Source: Gymnopus androsaceus JB14 (lineage: Eukaryota > Basidiomycota > Agaricomycetes > Agaricales > Omphalotaceae). From it: 64,000 nucleotides of DNA. Positions within the stretch are counted from its first letter, which is position 1. Every line of letters begins with the position of its first letter. The notes beneath the pieces were generated by a model. The model was given only the letters and a program-made list of their open reading frames with translations, searched no databases and had not been told where the DNA came from. Positions 46,701-57,345 of the stretch are shown here, piece after piece. The DNA is taken from contig ML769391.1 in the NCBI GenBank assembly GCA_009733575.1, forward strand, positions 154,620-218,619. Direction: 5' to 3'. Both the position numbers and the translations under genes were made by a program.

Positions 46701-47025
46701 AATCCGCAGGAGATGAGTTGTAGTCTGAGAAAATTCCTTGATGTCCTCTGCATTTTCTGCCTTTTTCTAAACAGCTTTCAGCGTAAATCCTAAATTGTTG
46801 TCCTACCATAGAATATACCTCAATTATCTCTACTATCACCTTCACTATCTCTGCACTCTTTAAGAGTGGAGTGAATCCTGCAATCTCTGCACTGCTGGAA
46901 AGTGCACTGAGGCCTGTCTTGAGGTGACTCAGATTGATGTCTGATGGGATAGTGCTGGTCTCCTTTTCCTTGTGAGTGGCCAAGTTACCCAAACGAGTTT
47001 TAAACTTTGCTATAAGCTTTGGCAT
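43739..47025 (-). CDS. NLR-type STAND gene, copy C: helical N-terminus, NB-ARC, 8 TPR units (best-preserved copy)
   Basis: Minus-strand exons: 46819-47025, 46624-46766, 46431-46569, 46320-46376, then 46267-43739. The last exon is open for about 820 codons from near 46207: VFTGRD, P-loop LGAGGMGKTSLALH, ILLVLDNFETPW, IILTMRGGK, ELDCMPLAVFLMAQLSKR, then eight TPR units. The first exons give MPKLIAKFKTRLGNLA, EIVKVIVEIIE and LQFGIETHNMVLAGG. One problem: at about 46221 the frame reads ATT TGA where A and B read ATT GAA, which separates the N-terminal domain from NB-ARC. Either this is a nonsense change, a base error, or translation starts downstream. It is otherwise free of the lesions of A and B. 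Confidence 0.75.
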
Positions 47026-47119
47026 TCTTGAGAATTGATTGGTGGTGGACACTGGACACGTAGATGCTGATGATGGGAGTTTTGGTTCAAGAACGTAAAT
47101 TGATGCGCAGGACACAGCA

Positions 47120-47626
47120 ATGCTGTATTTAGTGCATCAGTGGTATCATGTGACATGAGCTCGTCATGGTCATTGCTTAAGCGCCCAATCCTGTTCCCGT
47201 TCCCGGATCCGCATAGGACCAGTGACAATACTGAAATAAAGGTTCGGGGCAAACCCTTGCTCCGGCCTGACGATGGGTGATCCTTCGCAGAAGGGGCTCG
47301 GGCCAAGATGTTAATATGACGACCTTTTTGGAAGCAGTGTTCTGACGCAAAACCATGCGCAAATACTTCGGAAAATGCACAAAAGTTGTACATTCGATAC
47401 TAGACAATAAATTCATGCAGACAGAATCTTTTGTAATGGATCCATTCTGAAAATATGAGGTGTATATGTAAGGCGATGTGCTCATCACTGCCAAATCACT
47501 GCCCAATAAGTTCCAGGTCTGGGATAACAGCGGAATGGTATCGGACAAGGTAAAATGTGGTTGAAGTATACTAGAGGGTTATTATAGTTAATATATATAA
47601 ATTCGGAGTAGGGAGCAATGAACAGA
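47120..47626. other. 5' flank of NLR copy C
   Basis: Homologous to 25430-25917 upstream of copy A. No gene. It ends abruptly at about 47626, where an 8.8-kb insertion (to ~56417) separates it from the rest of the unit. Confidence 0.5.
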
Positions 47627-47774
47627 ACATGCGGGTGTGGGCCATCGCAATGCATGGCAAAAACGAGTCCGGTTCAAATTCAGGAACTGTATTTGATCTA
47701 CTGATGCTTGACATAAATTGCAACAGAAGCGGATCCTCCTCCACAGAAACAAAAGTCAATGTTGGCAGAGAGGC

Positions 47775-48522
47775 CATCAGCAAAACCTGTATGTTGCTGG
47801 AGCAGTTCAGAGCATTGAATTGATGCTCTGGAGTGCTCTGACTGCTCTGGCCGCTCTGAAGCTGTAGGTGCTGATGGAATTGATTGCCAGCTGTCACAGA
47901 ATGTCGGGCAAGTAACGTAAAAGGAAGGTGTTGCAACATGTTACAACACCTTCCTTTTATATCATATAACTGACAACTGGCAATGTATATGTGGGAAACT
48001 GCCAGAATGTTGTATAAAAGGTGCCGCTGTTCAACTCCAAGTTGAACATTGAACTTGTACTTTTTTTCTTACTTCCTTCCAGTGTTGCAACTTGGTCCAC
48101 ATATATTTCCTCTCTTGGTAAGTTCTTATCTATTTTCAGCATCAATTGACTAATATTTGGTAATGTCTAAAGGTTGTGGAGGCAGAATCAGACTTAGAGA
48201 GTGAGAGATGGGGAAAACAGAAATTGGGAAACATTGACTAGCCACTTAGTAGTAGTAGAGTAGTACTTATGTTGACGGCGATGCGCGCTCATACAATAAA
48301 TGATGCATATGAACTTGCTATTATTATTGCCTGGTTACCATGTGAAATTTCTCAATTAAAATTAAATGGGGCTCAAAAGTTTGTTGTGTCAAATGATGGG
48401 TGGTCTCCAGAGAGCGCCAGAGCACTCCAGAGCACTCTGAAGAACATAAATGTTTTGCTGATATGCTCTTCTTTTGCCTGACTCAGAGCACTCTGGAGTA
48501 CATACAGGTTTTGCTGATGAGT
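47775..48522. mobile_element. CATCAGC-family element 5 (748 bp; no clear TSD)
   Basis: Both ends match for 20 bp (CATCAGCAAAACCTGTATGT). Subterminal DNA at both ends is built of GCTCTGGAGTGCTCTG-type words. The centre (47880-48390) is unrelated A/T-rich sequence with an inverted repeat around GTTGCAACATGTTACAAC. It interrupts the C-terminal part of the USP-like ORF. The 2-bp flanks (GC and AG) do not match, so the span is less certain than for the other members. Confidence 0.6.
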
Positions 48523-50165
48523 GCAGTTTCTAATATTGGTATGCCATTATTCAACATACTATTGTGTTTGAAAACCATGCCATCATTGGTGATCAATCGT
48601 GAAGTAAAATGGTAGGCTAATGGCCACCAATAGATTACGCCTCTAAGGTCATAGTGGATAGGCCCAGGTCGATTATCAACAGTCAAATTGGTGGTTAGGT
48701 CAATGACAAGGTCAGGGTTACCTTCACAGCACACTGCTACTATACATGGGGCAAAATTAATTTTAAATGACCTTACCAATGTGCCATTGCACATTATACA
48801 CTTAGTAGCCCAAGGAGCAGGTGGATTTGTTGACACCCATTGATGCATTGAGGTTTGTTGTGTGACTCAAAGGCCATGGATGACACAGTCTTTCACATTC
48901 CTAGGCTGTCTCCGTTGCCTATGACCTTGTTCACATACTAAGGTAGTAGTCATGAATGGTTTCTGAAAAGACAAGGCTTCCTGAACCACATCCATCACAG
49001 GACAATATGCACCGAAAGCAAACATACAAGGATGTTCATCAGCTAAAATGTGTCAAAATTTGTCACAAGCTGTCTCTAAAGATAAAGTGCTACCGGGGTT
49101 GGTATTCAATTGGAATTCTTCAGTATATTCAAGGGGGTACCGGACTTACGGCCCATTACACTCCAGTGGGTGGTTGGTTGCTGCTGAGAGGCCACTAAAA
49201 TATTTTTTCAAACCTATCTTTCAGAGGCCCTGAGAGCTTTGAAGGGTTAAATATGCTATTGGTAATTGTTATAGGTATTCATCTATAGCCAATATATGCC
49301 AAATGTAAGTATTGAGCCTAGAAATAGGCATCAGCGGGAGATATTTATGAGGTCATCTTCATATGTCATCAAAATTTGTCAAGATATAGATAAGATTATT
49401 ACCATATATAGTATATCAGACATCACGTGGGGGTTGCGTGGGTGGGTGGTTGCCCCTCCGAGGCCCTTAAAATATTTTTCGGCTTGGTGTAATAAAATTT
49501 TTTTTTTCTGACCCCTTGGTAATATTCATGAAATAAGCCTGTATCACGTAAATCAGACCAAATGTATCTTAAGATTTTGAAAACAGCATCAAAAGCACAA
49601 CTGTTGTTTGACCAATGCAAACCAATAGGTATTGAAGGTGAGTGATTTGGATTAGAGGGTGTAATTTGAGATGTAGGTGTTTTTGTCATGGGTGTAGCTA
49701 GGCATTTCGAAGCAAATCTACTAGATTTATGGGATGGACCATTTGATGAATGTAATTTTTTGTATCTCAAAGGGAAATCTGTGACCCATCAAAGTGAAAG
49801 ATTTGGAAGTCGTGGATTTGAACTTGAATTGGACATGGGGAAACATGAGGTGAAGTGATATCTGTATGTGGTCTCCTTTTATGTGAAAATGAAGGGATGT
49901 CTTCATTGAGATAAAGGTCAAAAAAATTTCTTTTTCTGGGAGTGTTGTCTGGAACAGTTTTCAAATTATCTGGAGGAAGAGAACCTTCCCTCTGTTTTAA
50001 GAGTTTTCCAAAGGTAGATTTATCTAGTACAGTCCATGGAACACAAGGATCGGTTTCAATCTCATATGGATCTTTTGCAGTCCATCTTAAAGCATCATGA
50101 ATATGAGTTGGAATATATTCAGAGCCTTTCCATGCCAAAAAAAAAAAAAAAAACTCTATAAGCAC
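48483..50165 (-). pseudogene. USP-like cysteine protease ORF of the Helitron (fragmented)
   Basis: Reading on the minus strand from 50165: a basic, Pro-rich N-terminal region, then PIGLHWSNNSCAFDAVFKIL (49540-49620), which fits the Cys box of ubiquitin-specific or OTU-like peptidases. Further down, at 48483-48848, come KCIMCNG and then YDLRGVIYWWPLAYHFTSRL, fitting the His box. About 0.6 kb in between (48850-49520) is disturbed and contains two similar segments around GGTGGTTG. The C-terminal residues lie beyond element 5 (47630-47774). Protease ORFs with such Cys and His boxes accompany helicases in fungal Helitron-type repeats. Broken here. Confidence 0.55.
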
Positions 50166-50716
50166 ATTACATGTGGACCCAGAAACTTCTGCAGGAAGTT
50201 TACCTTCAAAATGCAGTTGTGTGATATCATTCAGTATTTCAATCTCCTTGTATCCTCTGCATAGCTGGCCACTTGCACCACATGTTAACTTGGATGAGTC
50301 AAAACTCTGTAAAATAACAGTTTTATCTGCACTCTAACTTCGAGATAATGCAGTATATATTGCATGATGATCGCTTAAAGTATTTAGATCTGTAACATTT
50401 GGAGACAGAATTTGACCTTGAGAAGCATGTGCTGTCATTGGAAAACCAGGTAAAACATCCACTTGGTTTCTTGTTATCCAAAGCATTGTATCATCTGGTA
50501 ATTGAACTTGTGCTTTTGTTTTACATCTAATCAATGGAACTACATTGCATGGAGAGACCTTTGATATGTACTGAGGTTGATGGGTTATCCAGAAGCACAA
50601 AGAGCACATCCAATACACATTGGCCAAAAGCACCTTTTCCTTCATGCCAAGCATACACCATAGCACACTGACCTTTTGTAGTTGACATTTCTGTTGCAAC
50701 ATTGTACCATATTATA

Positions 50717-50875
50717 CATCAGCAAAACCTGGGTGAACTTTGAATTGCTGTGGATTGCTGTGGGTTGCTGTACAGCACTGTACAGAAGCCCCAATACAAT
50801 CCACAGAAGCCACAGAGCTGTCCAGTTCTGTACAGAGGGGGACCTTGCTGTGGGATCACCCAGGTTCTGCTGATG
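50717..50875. mobile_element. CATCAGC-family element 7 (159 bp, TSD TA)
   Basis: Ends CATCAGCAAAACCTGGGTGA and its inverted form, TA duplicated. Interior words are CTGTACAG, GCTGTGG, CCACAG. Inserted in the helicase C-terminal region. Confidence 0.87.
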
Positions 50876-53336
50876 TAACTGGCATCCCATGACAAAGAGA
50901 TAAAGCTGGTGGTGCATGAAGGTCATGAGCACAAGGAGGCAAGTCCCAAAGAACCTCCTGCAGATCCTTAGATATAGTATTTATAGTTGAAGTCTTGGAA
51001 TTTTTTGACTTTGAATCTTTCTTTTTTTCTGCCTTTGGTGAGATTGTATCATCACTGAAAAATACTGTGAGCTCCTGTTGAGTATCAGATGCAAAACGAA
51101 TGCATCCTAATCTATTTATTTCATCTTTGTATTTGTTCTCACCCACTATGATAGGTGCATTTCTCCAAGGTTCATGTCCCACATAGGGATGATGTGGCAT
51201 TTTTGAGGAAACAAGGGTATTAAGGAATCAAATATCATCACCTGTGCAGGCTTTATAACGCATATTTTCCAATGCTTGATGAAAAGCAACATCCATATCA
51301 CTTTCACCAGTATTTCTCATGTTTTTGCACAGAATAACCACATAAGTTACATGATGCCACAGCAATTTACCAATAACTGCACAGTGGTCACTGTATGTCT
51401 TGACATCTTCCATCTTTCTTCGAGAATACAAAGAGACTCTCTCTCCTCCAATTGGAGGCAGCTGAGCACAGTCACTGGCAAATATCATACTAATGTTTCC
51501 AAAAGCAACATCATTGGAACCTTTTGCTCTAGATAAATGTTCAGATATTTTGTACATATCAATACAACTTAGCATAGATACCTCATCTAAAATTATGTAT
51601 TGCACTCCATCAAGCCTGGAGCACACTTGAGCCATTGTACATGCTGCTACTTCTTCAACTTTGTTGTTCATCCCTAAAAGAAAGTGGTATGTTGAACCTC
51701 CTGGCTCCAAGCAAAGCTGCAGCATTTCCAGTTGGAGCACAAGTGACTATAGCATATGCATTATTTTGTGCTCCAAAAAATTTTAAGAGACACTTCACAA
51801 CTTGGGATTTTCCTGTTCCACCCATTCCCCCAATGTACATATGCAAAGGTTCATTGCAGTGCCCTATTGAATGCTGAGCAACAATTCTAAAAGCACATTC
51901 CTGTTCCTCATTCAAGTTGAACTCATTAACAAAGTACAGAGTTAATGCCTTTATACTTCCATATTCAATTCCCATTTTTTCAAAATAAGACATATTGCAA
52001 ATCTCAACAACATTTGGCTGATATTTTCTTGAATTAGTTGGATCAAGTGAATTAGTTTTATTTTTGGGGTTACCTTTTGATTCCTTACACTCAGCTAACA
52101 ATGTTTGGTGCATGAGTTTTAAAAGACTTTCCCAATATTCAGGTTTTTCACGATTTATAGCCATAGGAGGTTCAAGAGCCACTGTATGTGATAATTCGGA
52201 GGGCAAGGTCTGTGTCCAACCAGCATCAAAGAGAATATTGCACATGGATTTCATAGCAGCATCCCTTGCTATATAACTTTTCCCTTTTTTCATACCTGTT
52301 TTTGGATCATATAAAATAATGTCATCAAGTTCAAAAGGATCTGAGTGAATCTGGTCATCATAAGTACAAAGGTGAGATACAAGGTCATCATTAAGATGGG
52401 CTGGAATGGAAGATGGTAACTTTGTTGTATTATCAAGTTTGCCTGCTTTTAGCTGTGCTCGGTAGTCATCTCGAGCATCAAGACACTCATATATTAGGTT
52501 GATATGTTTCATGTAGAAGATACAATCATTGTTGAAGTTGTAATTTAAGAATGCATCATGCCAAGTTTCTTCTGTGGCAGACCTGAGGTCCTTACCAGAT
52601 CTCCAGGGTCGGAATAGGGTTAACATTGTAGAACAGTAAAACTCTCTATCTTCCTTGTCAGGCCTGGGTAATGGACCACCGAGGAAATTAGGAATGATTT
52701 TTTCATGATTACGTCGAAGAGAAATTACATGGGTATTTGCAAGAGGATGACCTTCAATGAAAGATAAGGAGGATGATTTTGATTTGGAAGAAACTGGGTG
52801 AGGAGGACAGTTATCATCATCACTTTGATCTTTGTTATCCTCAAGTTGTTTCTTTTTGCATTTTGACACTCTTTGGAAGCATCAAATCCAATCATACAAG
52901 TTATAATCCTCATGCTCAATAGGTCTATGGGTGTAGTCAAAGGATGAAGATAGCCCTACAAGCTTACTATGTCACTTTATAAGAACTAATTTTGGTTGAG
53001 CAGTTGCAGTATCCTATGGATGATAAACAGAACAGGCATCTGTAACAAATGTGTGCCAATAGAATGGTACAAATACATGGCTAGTGTAATAATCAGGGTT
53101 TCTCAATAAATATAGACTGATCATAGGACTACCGAGCTCAAGTTTTGTAGATAGGAGGTTGGTAATACATGTTATGAGACGGCGGGATTTTTCTTTTACT
53201 GATAGAGGTCCATTGATAACTTCAGTGCTCTTGTCAAAGATAGCACGTATACAGTCAAAAACAACATGAGTTTTAAGGCTGGTCTTGGTGATATAATACG
53301 CAATATAGACAACAGCAGCTTTTATTGCGGTTCCAC

Positions 53337-53499
53337 CATCAGCAAAACCTGGGTGAACTGTGGATTGCTGTGATTGCTGTGGATTGCTGTGGTTGCTGTA
53401 CAGCACTGTACAGAAGCCCAATACAATCCACAGAAGCCACAGTGCTGTCCAGTTCTGGACAGAGGGGACCTGCTGTGGATCACCCAGGTTCTGCTGATG
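53337..53499. mobile_element. CATCAGC-family element 8 (163 bp, TSD AC)
   Basis: Very similar to element 7 in ends and words, with an AC duplication (53335-53336 and 53500-53501). It interrupts the region between the zinc-finger part and the YITK segment of the Helitron protein. Confidence 0.87.
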
Positions 53500-53995
53500 A
53501 CTCATAAGAGAAGTGACATCAGTGTTTCCACGAACTAAATAAATTTTAAGTCAGTGCAGGACTAACATCATTTAACCACTTTTCACCCTTTTTTAGTGAT
53601 ATGTGGCCAGTATCTGGATCTACTACAGACTCAGGGAAGCATTCGCATGGAAAGCGTGCCTTACATTGTTTGAATTTATTGTTTAAACATGAAGATTCAA
53701 ATTTAGCCTTATTATAATAGTACCATCTTTGCCTATTCCACAAAAACAGTCATGCCAATTGGATTTAAATACTAAATTGTCAATTGTATGCTGATATTGT
53801 CAGAACCATTTTGAGTATGTTAAACATGTTGGACAGTTCTCTTTGGTACAGTTATCACAGGTAGGTGGAGGAGGAATAGGTAGAGTACTTACATTCTGGA
53901 GTAATATAGCTAGGAGTTGCTTCAGCTGCAATATTCTTTTGAACAGATTCTTTACTACCAGTAAGAAATTCACCGACTCTGACACTTTCTGAATA

Positions 53996-54262
53996 CTGTA
54001 CCATTTCGATCGATTTGGCAGGCCCTTGTGACCGTGACTGACCTGACGAAATTTTGGATTCGGCACTATGCGGCTCTGCCGCGTGACTCTAGCAAATTTT
54101 CGGCATTTTAGACCCAAAATTTGGGTTTTTTTGAGGTAATTTTGGGTATGTCATGCCAAAAAAATTCGGCACTTTCAAAAAGTGACCTGTGACCTAGTCA
54201 AATTTCGGCACTTCAGAAGGCCTCCGTGACCCGTGACTGCCGAATTGATTGAAATGGTACAG
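53996..54262. mobile_element. MITE with 26-bp TIR CTGTACCATTTC (267 bp, TSD TA)
   Basis: Ends CTGTACCATTTCGATCGATT and the inverted GGTACAG form, flanked by TA on both sides (53994-53995, 54263-54264). The interior repeats GTGACC/TTCGGCA words. Removing it rejoins the Helitron frame between DLLAY and SESVRVGEF. A TA target fits Tc1/mariner-type or the 2-bp-TSD group seen elsewhere here. Confidence 0.8.
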
Positions 54263-55086
54263 TATGCCAATAAATCCTTTTGAAAGGGTGAACTTTGATC
54301 CAAAATACATCCTTGATTTCCTGAGGTGACAATCTCTTCTTCACACATATAATTGCATGACCATGTAGCACCAAACGTCCTTGCTGTTCCAGAGTACAAT
54401 CCAAATAAACCCCCTTCTTCAAAATCAATGTTAACTACATGTTTAAAAAATAATGTCATTATGAAGTGGAAAAATCATGCAGCAGCAACCGGATTATTTC
54501 CAACCAATGAAAAACATACACTAGGTGCACGTAATGGAACAGAAAATTCTTCCTTGTCATCAGCAAAGTAAATACAAATGGGATGTTTAAAATCACAAGG
54601 GGCAATGGTGACGTACCACGTAGGACCTCCAATATGATTGATAAGTGACCAAATTTCTGACTGCATGTTTTTTTCCAGGAAATTTCAAATGCGGGAGTAC
54701 AGGGGGAACTTGGCAAACCAAGTTTTATTTGCCTTCACAAGTTCGTCTATGCGCCAGCACGTGAGGCGATTCCTAGAAGTACTTGCGTCACCAACCGAGT
54801 CACAAATTTATGACTTGGGACTTAGAAAAATTTCGCATTTTGCTCAGCCTGGGATTCTCAATATTTGTTCTTGTTGTTCTGGCCCTTGTCTGATGATCTC
54901 AAATACTATTTCCACTATCATTAACTGATACAAATACTCATGTACACCACTTTTATTGAATATAAACAACGTTTAAACTTCAAAATCGTGAAAATTGATA
55001 GTTCTGAGGGTATGTGAACGCATTTGGGTCTACAAAACCGAAATCGTCAGTGAACAATTGCAATTCCAAGGCCGGATAATAGGCAT

Positions 55087-55991
55087 GTGAGTCGGATTGA
55101 GATGTGTGAGCAATATCTGAGGCTAAAACGGGCTGATAGTAGCGATCCGAGGGTAATATTTGTGAAGGAGTTTCCGGGAATGGTCAATGTTGGAAGCGAC
55201 TCGGAAAGGAAGACTGAGGAGTTGGGTATGGATTTCAAGATGTGCGGGCCTGCGGAGTTTCCGGATAGAAAGGTAGATTGCCATATAACACGTTGTAGCA
55301 AGGGTCCTTGTATGACGTAAGTACTGGAAGGAGGGTGATTGGGTGTTACACACGTGTTAGATATTGGATATGGGGCAGAATGGAGCTGAATTGCTCTCGG
55401 ATTGATTGAATGCTGGAACCGTGAAGCCAGTCTGGAAGGGGTAGCAGTGGTGTGGTTAGAACGTGTAGTGGTATGCCATACAAATCACCTCTTGCGCTGT
55501 CCAGGTAGTCACTGGTTCCAATGAAGAAGTTATTGTCGCCGCCAACTCTAGTGGTGCGAAAGCTGATCTACATTCCAAATGGGGCGGTGGCGAGCTGCGC
55601 TCTCGCGGCAAGATGGTTCGTCAAGGCTCAGGATGGACAATGGAATCCAACCCTGCTATCGGCAGTGGCTATGGAAGCTACACTGGCACGCCAGTATTGT
55701 TGATGTTCTCTCTGATACCTAATTCTCCGTATCTGGGTTATGATAGTGTGGCGTATGGGAAGGATAAGAATTGGTCTGAGAACGGTTTTGAGAGTGACTA
55801 GTAGGCTCTCTATTGGAAGGTCCCGCAAAACGATGGAAGAGCTGAAGCTTGAACACGGTCCTGCACTGCCGGAGATTGACAGTGGAAAGCACATCGAGCT
55901 TGAGCTTATGGCGCATGTTGATGATTGTGAAAAAGAACGGAAAGCTTTGCAGGACTGGAGAGCCATCTACTTCACAAGAGACGTAAAGTGA
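55087..55991 (+). CDS. Unrecognised spliced gene or gene fragment inside the Helitron insert
   Basis: Exon-like 55087-55317 (REVIFVKEFPG-type start, GMVNVGSDSERKTEELGMDF, CGPAEFPDRKVDCHITRC) ends at a good donor GTAAGT. A plausible acceptor at 55504 leads to VVTGSNEEVIVAANSSG, DLHSKWGGGELRSRGKMV and on to a stop at 55799-55801, with a further open segment to 55991. I do not recognise the family. Its plus orientation, opposite to the Helitron genes, and its place between Rep and the insertion boundary fit a captured host-gene fragment. Confidence 0.35.
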
Positions 55992-56633
55992 AAAAAGTTA
56001 AATATAAAGTAAACAATAAGCACAATGCAGCGGACGTACTGCATGCATTAAAGCATAGTAGTTCAAGCTACTACTCCAATCCAATCTAGATCCTGCAATA
56101 ACCAACCATTCCAAGATATCATTACGGCAGGGATTGAGAGGAAAAAGCAGGAGAGATGTGACGGATTTCAGAGGTAAAAGGACTGAGCAGATAATGAACA
56201 AGGGTGAATCGGAGGCGGTGAATCATAGGCAATGAGAGAACAATGGAAAAAATTAAGCGCCAGCATAGTCACAGAAAACCAGCGCCCAGTCACAGCCAAC
56301 TTGGCGGGGATTTCAAGACTCTGTGACATTAAGGTTAGGGTGAAACAAAAAAGGAAATCGAGAGTGCACGAGTGCAGTACATAAAGACGAATCCTTCATT
56401 TCATTCCAGACTCGTAACAAGATGCACTTTCTTTGCACAATAATGTCACGATATGTCACGTATTGTGACCAGAAAAAGGAGACAGGATGAAAGGGACTCA
56501 CAAAACATTTGAGCAATGATGCCACCTTTTATCAATACAACAATGCTTTCTGGAAAGATGACCTCAAATTAGAACTTGAATCTCAACCCAGAAGCCTTAT
56601 TTTCTCTCTTCTTATCTTCCTTGGTGTGACTGT

Positions 56634-56939
56634 CATCAGCAAAACCTGGATAATTGCCATAGCTGTTATAGCAAGCCATAGCAAGCCATAGCAGCCATAG
56701 AGCTATGAGCTGCTATGAATTGCTATGGGTAGCTATGAGTTACTATGAGCTTCCCAGATTATATTGCCTGTTGACAGATGTCATGTTCTATAGCAATCCA
56801 TAGTGATTCATAGCAGCCCATAGCAACCCATAGCTCTGGATAGATGGGAACCTTGCTATGAGTGCTATGAGTGCTATGGTGCTATGAGCACTGGATAGCA
56901 CTATCCAGAGCTATCCAGTTCACCCAGGTTTTGCTGATG
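56634..56939. mobile_element. CATCAGC-family element 9 (306 bp, TSD GT)
   Basis: The empty site is preserved in unit 1 (GACTGTTGCCC near 26336). Ends CATCAGCAAAACCTGG and CCAGGTTTTGCTGATG. The interior is CCATAGC/GCTATGA words, sharing its vocabulary with element 3. Confidence 0.9.
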
Positions 56940-57065
56940 GTTGCCCAATTTCTCAACTTCATATTTTCCAACACTGTCCAGGAAGTCAAGAGCTGAGCAG
57001 GGATCTTCATGGGCTATAAGGAGGGAGGGAGTACAGGGCTTGACCACTTTGCACCTCGGGCAATA

Positions 57066-57260
57066 TGTTGGATTAGACCCTGAGATGTGAGCAAAGGAGG
57101 GAGAAATCTGTATAGGCAGGGAACCCGCAGCAAACGCGCAAGGGTTCCAGTAGCAATGGTACAGGTTATATATGTAAGTAAGATAGGGGAATCGGGAAAA
57201 TAGATAAAAAGAGCAGCGGCAGTGTGAGTGCCAGACTGGATACCAATCAATATTCCAACA
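57066..57260 (-). repeat. 3' LTR of gag-only element
   Basis: The minus-strand reading starts TGTTGGAATATTG and ends AATCCAACA. It is paired with 58383-58573, with scattered mismatches and a 4-bp length difference. Confidence 0.88.
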
Positions 57261-57345
57261 CACCCCCGCAGGCTGAGCACAAACAAGATGTGAAGTAAGT
57301 AGAGGTATATGGGAGAATTCACCCCCGCAATGCAAAAGCGTCCAG

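Larger units (their letters stand above)
50334..54716 (-). pseudogene. Helitron Rep/PIF1-helicase gene (degenerate, two nested insertions)
   Basis: Minus strand, N to C: HIGGPTWYVTIAPCDFKHPI and VPLRAPSVCFSLVGNNPVAA (54475-54666), HUH-type GRLVLHGHAIIC (about 54340-54390), SESVRVGEFLTGSKES (after the 53996 MITE), KARFPCECFPES (53640), YITKTSLKTHVVFDCIRAIF and SPMISLYLLRNPDYYTSH (53060-53300). Then the helicase: MYIGGMGGTGKSQVVKCLLK (Walker A, near 51830), IILDEVSMLS (51570), SDCAQLPPIGG (51460) and the C-terminal LNTLSDHHAIYTALSRS (50340). This is the Helitron Rep-Hel order (rolling-circle initiator plus SF1 helicase). Frame breaks near 51700 and elsewhere, and elements at 50717-50875, 53337-53499 and 53996-54262, inactivate it. 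Confidence 0.85.
47627..56417. mobile_element. 8.8-kb insertion: degenerate Helitron with USP-like protease and nested elements
   Basis: Comparison with unit 1 (25905-25920) shows the unit interrupted here and resumed at AAGATGCACTTTC (56418). The insert contains, on the minus strand, Helitron Rep and PIF1-type helicase (50334-54716) and a USP-like protease ORF (47630-50165). On the plus strand it holds an unrelated spliced fragment (55087-55991). The exact Helitron ends (5' TC, 3' hairpin-CTRR) could not be assigned. Confidence 0.6.
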
